A stretch of DNA of 10,905 nucleotides, from NCBI GenBank assembly GCA_905236785.1, contig CAJOQC010000028.1, positions 1 to 10,905 of the forward strand. The letters are read 5' to 3'. The translations under genes and the position numbers were made by a program. Shown piece after piece: positions 7,437 through 10,905 of this stretch (position 1 is its first letter; each line of letters opens with the position of its first letter). The notes under the pieces were generated by a model that worked only from the letters and a program-made list of their open reading frames with translations, made no database searches and was not told the origin of the DNA. Source of the stretch: an uncultured Selenomonadaceae bacterium (GTDB taxonomy: Bacteria; Bacillota; Negativicutes; Selenomonadales; Selenomonadaceae).

Positions 7437-8756
7437 TCAATTTTCAACGCGAATTACGTTTTTAATTTCGTCAACCACCGTCAAATTCTTCAGCCTGTCC
7501 AACGCGCTTTCCATAAACTTATGGGTTACACGATGAGTTATGGCCACTATTTCCGCGTGTTCCGGGATGGAGCGTTTTGTTTGCATTACGGACTTTAGGC
7601 TTACGGATGAATTGCCAAAGGCCGTGGCGATAAGCCCCAAAACGCCGGGCTTGTCATCAACCAACAGCCGCACATAATAACCCGATTCCGTCTCTTTGGT
7701 GGGGCAAATCTTTTTTTCCGTCAGAGGGTTGCCGTGCCAAGACCCAAGGGTGCCGTTTACGATGTCGCGCCCCACTTCCACAATGTCGGCGGCCACCGCC
7801 GATGCCGTGGGCAAAGAGCCTGCGCCCTGCCCGTAAAACATGGCTTCGCCTATGGCGTTGCCGCGAACAAATATCGCGTTAAACACGCCGTTTACCGCCG
7901 CAAGAGGGTGTCCTTTGGGCAAAAATACGGGGTGAACGGCAAGTTCTATTCCCTTGTCGGATTCTCTTCCCACCGCCAAAAGTTTTATCACATAACCAAG
8001 CTCCCGGGCGTATTCGATGTCCAACGGTTTTATTTTGCGGATGCCCTTTGTGTCCACGTCCTTTAGCGAAACTTTGGTATTAAAGGCAAGGGATGCCAAA
8101 ATCACTGCTTTCCGCGCCGCATCGAGGCCGTCAACGTCGGCGGTGGGGTCTGCCTCGGCGTAGCCCAAGTCCTGCGCTTCCTTTAGCGCGGTTTCAAAAC
8201 TTGCGCCTTCCTCGGTCATTTTCGTCAGCATATAATTGGTTGTGCCGTTGACGATGCCCATTATTTCGGTCACGCGGTTCGCGCTCAAGGATTTGCGAAG
8301 AGGCAAAATTATGGGGATACCGCCCCCGACGCTGGCTTCAAAGAAAAAATCAACGCCGTTTTCCTCCGCCAACTGCAAAAGTTCGCCGCCATGTTCGGCC
8401 AAAACGTCCTTGTTGGCGGTGACAACGCTTTTTTTCGCCTTCAACGCCCGCGTCATGTAGTCTAAAGCGGGGTTTATGCCCCCGATCATTTCGACAACGA
8501 TTTTTATTTCCTCGTCCTTTAATATGTCCTCGATGTTTTCCGTCACGACCACATTATCCTCAATGAAGTCGCGCTTTTTCGCAGCGTCGCGCACCAACAC
8601 GGTTTTTATCTCGATGGTTGCGCCTGTTCTAAAGGCCATCACGTCGCCGTTTTCGCCAAAGACGCGCATCACACCCGAGCCGACCGTCCCCAGCCCCAAG
8701 AGAGCAATTTTTATTTTATTCGCCGAAGCGGCGTTATTTTTGTCGTTGTTTTGCAT
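7437..8756 (-). CDS. hom: Homoserine dehydrogenase with C-terminal ACT domain
   Basis: The enzyme reduces aspartate semialdehyde to homoserine with NAD(P)H, at the branch leading to threonine and methionine. The protein is 439 residues. The nucleotide-binding Rossmann motif is GLGTVGSG (21-28). VTANKDVLA (112-120) carries the conserved lysine 116. Then come FFEASVGGGIP (138-148), GIVNGTTNYML (167-177) and the family signature AEADPTADVDGLDAARK (200-216). A C-terminal ACT domain (about 358-436, YYVRLLVDDKPGVLG) is the usual site of threonine feedback inhibition. The frame is open to 8861, but ATG 8756 is preferred because AGGAGG lies seven bases upstream and the extra 35 residues have no family match I recognise. 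A candidate promoter lies just upstream. It is the first gene of the minus-strand operon. No leader peptide or attenuator was seen in the very short leader. Confidence 0.98.
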   Translation of the reverse strand: MQNNDKNNAASANKIKIALLGLGTVGSGVMRVFGENGDVMAFRTGATIEIKTVLVRDAAKKRDFIEDNVVVTENIEDILKDEEIKIVVEMIGGINPALDYMTRALKAKKSVVTANKDVLAEHGGELLQLAEENGVDFFFEASVGGGIPIILPLRKSLSANRVTEIMGIVNGTTNYMLTKMTEEGASFETALKEAQDLGYAEADPTADVDGLDAARKAVILASLAFNTKVSLKDVDTKGIRKIKPLDIEYARELGYVIKLLAVGRESDKGIELAVHPVFLPKGHPLAAVNGVFNAIFVRGNAIGEAMFYGQGAGSLPTASAVAADIVEVGRDIVNGTLGSWHGNPLTEKKICPTKETESGYYVRLLVDDKPGVLGLIATAFGNSSVSLKSVMQTKRSIPEHAEIVAITHRVTHKFMESALDRLKNLTVVDEIKNVIRVEN

Positions 8757-8763
8757 TGTTTTT

Positions 8764-8769
8764 CCTCCT
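8764..8769 (-). promoter_or_regulatory. Ribosome binding site deciding the hom start
   Basis: On the minus strand this is a perfect AGGAGG with seven bases to ATG 8756. It rules in favour of this ATG over the longer open frame that reaches 8861. Confidence 0.85.
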
Positions 8770-8776
8770 ACGGGAC

Positions 8777-8805
8777 ATTCTACACAAAAAGCCGAAAAAT
8801 CGCAA
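8777..8805 (-). promoter_or_regulatory. Candidate sigma-A-type promoter for the hom-thrB-trk operon
   Basis: On the minus strand TTGCGA (8805-8800) and TAGAAT (8782-8777) are separated by 17 bases. They match the -35 and -10 consensus at four and five of six positions. Transcription would start near 8770, giving a leader of only about 15 bases with the Shine-Dalgarno site at its very 5' end. That is short, so another start further upstream remains possible. Confidence 0.5.
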
Positions 8806-8872
8806 GGTATCATAAGTTCGTTCAAATAAAATTTTCTTTTTTGCAAGAAGGATTTTGCCAAGCGGCAACGAA

Positions 8873-8899
8873 TAAAGTTAAATTAGCAAAATACGAATA
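8873..8899 (+). promoter_or_regulatory. Weak candidate sigma-28 (motility) promoter for cheV
   Basis: TAAAGTTA (8873-8880) matches seven of eight positions of the flagellar sigma-28 -35 element TAAAGTTT. Eleven bases later TACGAATA (8892-8899) matches only about half of GCCGATAA. The position upstream of a chemotaxis gene is suitable, but the region is AT-rich and the -10 half is poor, so chance is a real alternative. Confidence 0.25.
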
Positions 8900-8967
8900 C
8901 GAAATAATACCGCAGGAACGAAACGCATTTATCGTAAAATTCGATTCCGATTTATGGGGGCGATTTG

Positions 8968-9918
8968 ATGTCAAATAAAAACGAAGAAAAAGGTATCTTG
9001 TTGGAGACGGGCACAAACGAGTTTGAAATTGTCGAGTTTAGCATCGGCAAAGTTCACTACGGCATAAACGTTGCCAAGGTGCGCGAAGTAATTACCCGTA
9101 CCCCCGTCACCAGTATGCCGCAGGCGCATCCTTACATTGACGGGCTGTTTACTCTGCGCGGCAAGGCCATTCCCCTTGTCAATCTGCCGCGTTGCCTTAA
9201 CGTGCAGTCGGCCGACACTCCGCGCAACATAATAGTTACCGAGATAAACGAGTATTATATCGGTTTCTTGGTGGAAAATGTTTCGCGTATTCACCGCATA
9301 AGCTGGAAGGACATGGAGCCGTCGCCGGAAGTGGGGGATCAGTCCCGCGTTGTCGGCATCATCAAAATGGAAGACCGCATCGTGCTTCTTTTGGACTTTG
9401 AAACCATAATCGCCGAGATAAACCCCGAGATAAACGCCAAACTGACGACGTTCGAGGAGGCCACCGAGGATATAAAAGCTCGTCGCGCCGACATTCATGT
9501 CGTGGTTGCCGAAGACTCGGCCATGCTCCGCGACCTTTTGGTTACCACCCTTCACGATTCAGGTTATCGTTTTGTGCGCGATTTTGGCAACGGCCAAGAC
9601 GCTTGGGAATATTTGCAGAAATTGGCGGAAAAGCCCGGACCTATCGGCGACCATGTTCGCATCATCGTATCCGACGTGGAAATGCCCAAAATGGACGGTC
9701 ACAGATTGCTCAAATTGGTGCGCGAGCATGAACGTTTGGCGGAGATTCCCTTTGTGCTGTTCTCGTCCCTAATCAGCGAGGAAATGCGCCGCAAGGGCGA
9801 ATCTTTGGGCGCAAGCGGGCAAATTGCCAAGCCGGAGATAAACGACCTCATCGGTCTTTTGGACAATTTGGTTTTTGGCACACCGATAAGAAAATCCACC
9901 GACCCCGACGAAGACTGA
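8968..9918 (+). CDS. cheV: Chemotaxis coupling protein CheV (CheW domain plus receiver domain)
   Basis: CheV couples chemoreceptors to the CheA kinase, and its receiver domain is phosphorylated to adjust adaptation. The 316-residue protein has a CheW-like domain (about 18-155, including YGINVAKVREVI and YIDGLFTLRGKAIPLV) joined to a response-regulator receiver domain (about 176-300). Receiver residues are all present: acidic pair E182-D183, phospho-acceptor D236 in VSDVEMPKMDG, S266/S267 in LFSSLI, and K288 in IAKPE. Length and order match CheV. ATG 8968 is chosen because GGGGG (8956-8960) lies seven bases upstream; the TTG at 8965 immediately before it is the alternative. No other chemotaxis or flagellar gene is in the window, so this appears to be a single-gene unit, ended by the terminator at 9923-9964. 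Confidence 0.96.
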   Translation: MSNKNEEKGILLETGTNEFEIVEFSIGKVHYGINVAKVREVITRTPVTSMPQAHPYIDGLFTLRGKAIPLVNLPRCLNVQSADTPRNIIVTEINEYYIGFLVENVSRIHRISWKDMEPSPEVGDQSRVVGIIKMEDRIVLLLDFETIIAEINPEINAKLTTFEEATEDIKARRADIHVVVAEDSAMLRDLLVTTLHDSGYRFVRDFGNGQDAWEYLQKLAEKPGPIGDHVRIIVSDVEMPKMDGHRLLKLVREHERLAEIPFVLFSSLISEEMRRKGESLGASGQIAKPEINDLIGLLDNLVFGTPIRKSTDPDED

Positions 9919-9922
9919 TTGT

Positions 9923-9964
9923 AAAAAAAGACACCAAAAGGCTTTTGCCTTTGGTGTCTTTTTT
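9923..9964 (+). terminator. Intrinsic terminator after cheV
   Basis: The arm AGACACCAAAAGGC pairs with GCCTTTGGTGTCT across a TTTT loop, with a single A bulge. The stem is extended by an A tract on the left and ends in six T residues (9959-9964). It starts four bases after the cheV stop codon. The ogt start codon lies only 14 bases beyond its end. Confidence 0.88.
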
Positions 9965-9978
9965 CTTGGGGAGAAACA

Positions 9979-10527
9979 ATGCAATATTCTCATAACTACA
10001 ATTCACCCCTTGGGAAAATAACCATCCTAAGCGACGGCGCGGCGTTGACCGGCTTATGGTTTGATGAGCAACACACATTTGCCCGCCTTCCGTGTTGCAA
10101 GCAAGGAACATCTCTTCCTATTTTCGACGAGACCGACACATGGTTAAACATTTATTTTGCCGGGCAAGACCCCGGCTTTATTCCCGCGCTTAATTTAAGC
10201 GGCACCGAATTTTGCTTAAAAGTATGGAACATTCTTTTGACAGTTCCCTACGGGCAAACTGTTACTTACGGCGAAATAGCAAAAAAAATTTCCCCCGATA
10301 TGTCGGCGCAGGCCGTCGGCAACGCCGTCAAAAGAAACAACATCGCGCTTATCGTCCCATGCCACAGGGTAATCGGCGCAAAGGGAAACCTCGTCGGTTA
10401 TGCCGGCGGCGCGGCAAGAAAAGCAGCCCTTTTGCAAATGGAACAGTTATGTCTTTTCCAGCCATTTTCGCCCAAGAATAACTGCGGCATAATCGTCAAC
10501 CGGCACGGGGGGCGTTTGCATGGTTAG
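9979..10527 (+). CDS. ogt: Methylated-DNA--protein-cysteine S-methyltransferase
   Basis: This is a suicide repair protein that moves alkyl groups from O6-alkylguanine or O4-alkylthymine in DNA to its own cysteine. The predicted protein is 182 residues. An N-terminal domain (about 1-72) is followed by the DNA-binding catalytic domain: FCLKVWNILLTVPYGQTVTY (78-97), the recognition-helix segment SAQAVGNAVKRN (109-120), the active-site motif PCHRVIG (127-133, nucleophile C128), and GYAGGAARKAALLQMEQ (140-156). ATG 9979 follows GGGGAG (9968-9973) by five bases. The conserved family core normally ends near residue 156. Here 26 more residues follow, all antisense to the neighbouring YqgF-like gene, and they look like read-through sequence. 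The terminator ends only 14 bases upstream, leaving no clear room for a separate promoter. Confidence 0.95.
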   Translation: MQYSHNYNSPLGKITILSDGAALTGLWFDEQHTFARLPCCKQGTSLPIFDETDTWLNIYFAGQDPGFIPALNLSGTEFCLKVWNILLTVPYGQTVTYGEIAKKISPDMSAQAVGNAVKRNNIALIVPCHRVIGAKGNLVGYAGGAARKAALLQMEQLCLFQPFSPKNNCGIIVNRHGGRLHG

Positions 10528-10842
10528 GGGGATAAACCTTCGCCAACCCGTCGGCGGGTTTTTCTTGAAATAATCTTTTCGCGCCAATTCCGTCGTGCCG
10601 TATTCATCGATAACTTCGACCCTCAAATTCGGCGCGGCGGTTTTTATTGTTTCCTGCGCTTTTTTGCTTGTGGTTCCGTTGCCGATAACAAGGGTATTTA
10701 TTTCAAATTCCCCCATTGCCCCCTGTAGCTCCTGCGGCAAATTTTCCGTTTTCAAAATCCCTTGCCGCAAAACCTCCCCCGTTGCCGCCAGCACCGCCAT
10801 GCCGCATTTATCCTTGCCGGGGTCTATCGCAATTATCGCCAT
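10447..10842 (-). CDS. YqgF/RuvX-like RNase H-fold protein
   Basis: This 131-residue protein has the fold pattern of the YqgF/RuvX family, whose best-known members are pre-16S rRNA processing nucleases related to RuvC-type resolvases. Visible are the strand-1 motif AIIAIDPGKDKCGMAV with D7, a central strand LVIGNGTTSKKAQ (51-63), VIDEYGTTELAR with E80, and the C-terminal VDDYAAVILGRKWL with D116 and D117. These are the expected acidic catalytic positions. It may be a second, lineage-specific family member and not the main RuvX, because the standard RuvX signatures are only partly matched; that is inference. ATG 10842 is chosen over the upstream start at 10857 because GAGG lies seven bases upstream and the protein then starts directly at strand 1. 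Its last 81 bases overlap the 3' end of ogt on the opposite strand. Confidence 0.82.
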   Translation of the reverse strand: MAIIAIDPGKDKCGMAVLAATGEVLRQGILKTENLPQELQGAMGEFEINTLVIGNGTTSKKAQETIKTAAPNLRVEVIDEYGTTELARKDYFKKNPPTGWRRFIPLTMQTPPVPVDDYAAVILGRKWLEKT

Positions 10843-10856
10843 AAAATGTCCTCGCA

Positions 10857-10891
10857 AAATCCCGCCGCAAAACTGCGCGGCGGGATTTTTT
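10857..10891. terminator. GC-rich hairpin directly upstream of the YqgF-like gene
   Basis: The arm AAATCCCGCCGC (10857-10868) pairs perfectly with GCGGCGGGATTT (10877-10888) around an eight-base loop. On the plus strand six T residues follow (10886-10891), a good terminator form. On the minus strand the run is only four T residues, then GCGAGG of the next ribosome site. It could end a minus-strand gene lying beyond the window, stop plus-strand read-through from ogt, or act as a leader hairpin for the YqgF-like gene. Confidence 0.7.
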
Positions 10892-10905
10892 AATAAATAT
10901 CCATA

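Noticed and set aside
8757..8805. Search for a threonine attenuator, leader peptide or T-box ahead of hom
   Set aside because: The predicted leader is only about 15 bases, with no Thr-rich small frame, specifier hairpin or terminator, so no attenuation system is supported.
8757..8861. Extended N-terminus of hom (35 extra residues starting at 8861)
   Set aside because: A perfect AGGAGG sits before ATG 8756, the promoter candidate lies inside the extension, and the extra residues do not resemble the family.
8971..9555. Minus-strand open frame of about 194 codons opposite cheV
   Set aside because: It is fully antisense to a well-supported CheV with every receiver residue intact, and it has no family features.
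9882..9889. ACCGATAA near the cheV 3' end, resembling a sigma-28 -10 element for ogt
   Set aside because: The required TAAA-type -35 is missing at the expected distance (CAATTTGG is found), so the match is one-sided.

Overview
The window is about 10.9 kb of compact bacterial chromosome with moderate GC content. It carries ten protein genes, and the longest gap between genes is about 210 bases. I see no phage, transposon, CRISPR or tRNA/rRNA sequence. Strong GGAGG-type ribosome sites, frequent TTG starts, a rubredoxin (suggesting an anaerobe), a CheV protein and the short YqgF-like gene fit a Bacillota lineage. Class Negativicutes is my best guess, but it rests on general recognition and not on a search.

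Left part, plus strand. A GC-rich multi-hairpin element that looks like a dispersed repeat (1-76) precedes uvrC (nucleotide excision repair). A 52-residue rubredoxin gene follows. A very strong 18-bp palindromic terminator (2168-2209) closes this unit and also closes the minus-strand operon that arrives from the other side.

Middle, minus strand (8805 down to 2208). One apparent operon reads hom - thrB - trkA - trkH - trkH. It has a sigma-A-like promoter candidate just upstream of hom, gaps of 31, 15, 2 and 6 bases, and no terminator until the shared palindrome. The first two genes encode two steps of threonine biosynthesis. The last three encode a potassium uptake system: one two-domain TrkA regulator and two divergent TrkH membrane subunits. 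Both TrkH proteins depart from the family pattern at selectivity-filter positions.

Right part. A divergent plus-strand cheV (CheW domain plus response-regulator receiver) has a weak sigma-28-like promoter candidate and its own terminator. Only 14 bases after that hairpin, ogt begins (repair of O6-alkylguanine). Its predicted C-terminus runs 26 residues past the conserved core, entirely antisense to the 3' end of a convergent YqgF/RuvX-like gene on the minus strand. A GC-rich hairpin lies immediately upstream of that last gene at the window edge.

Most of the window is housekeeping. The points most worth a second look are the paired TrkH subunits with altered filters, their transcriptional coupling to threonine synthesis, and the ogt/YqgF-like convergent overlap.
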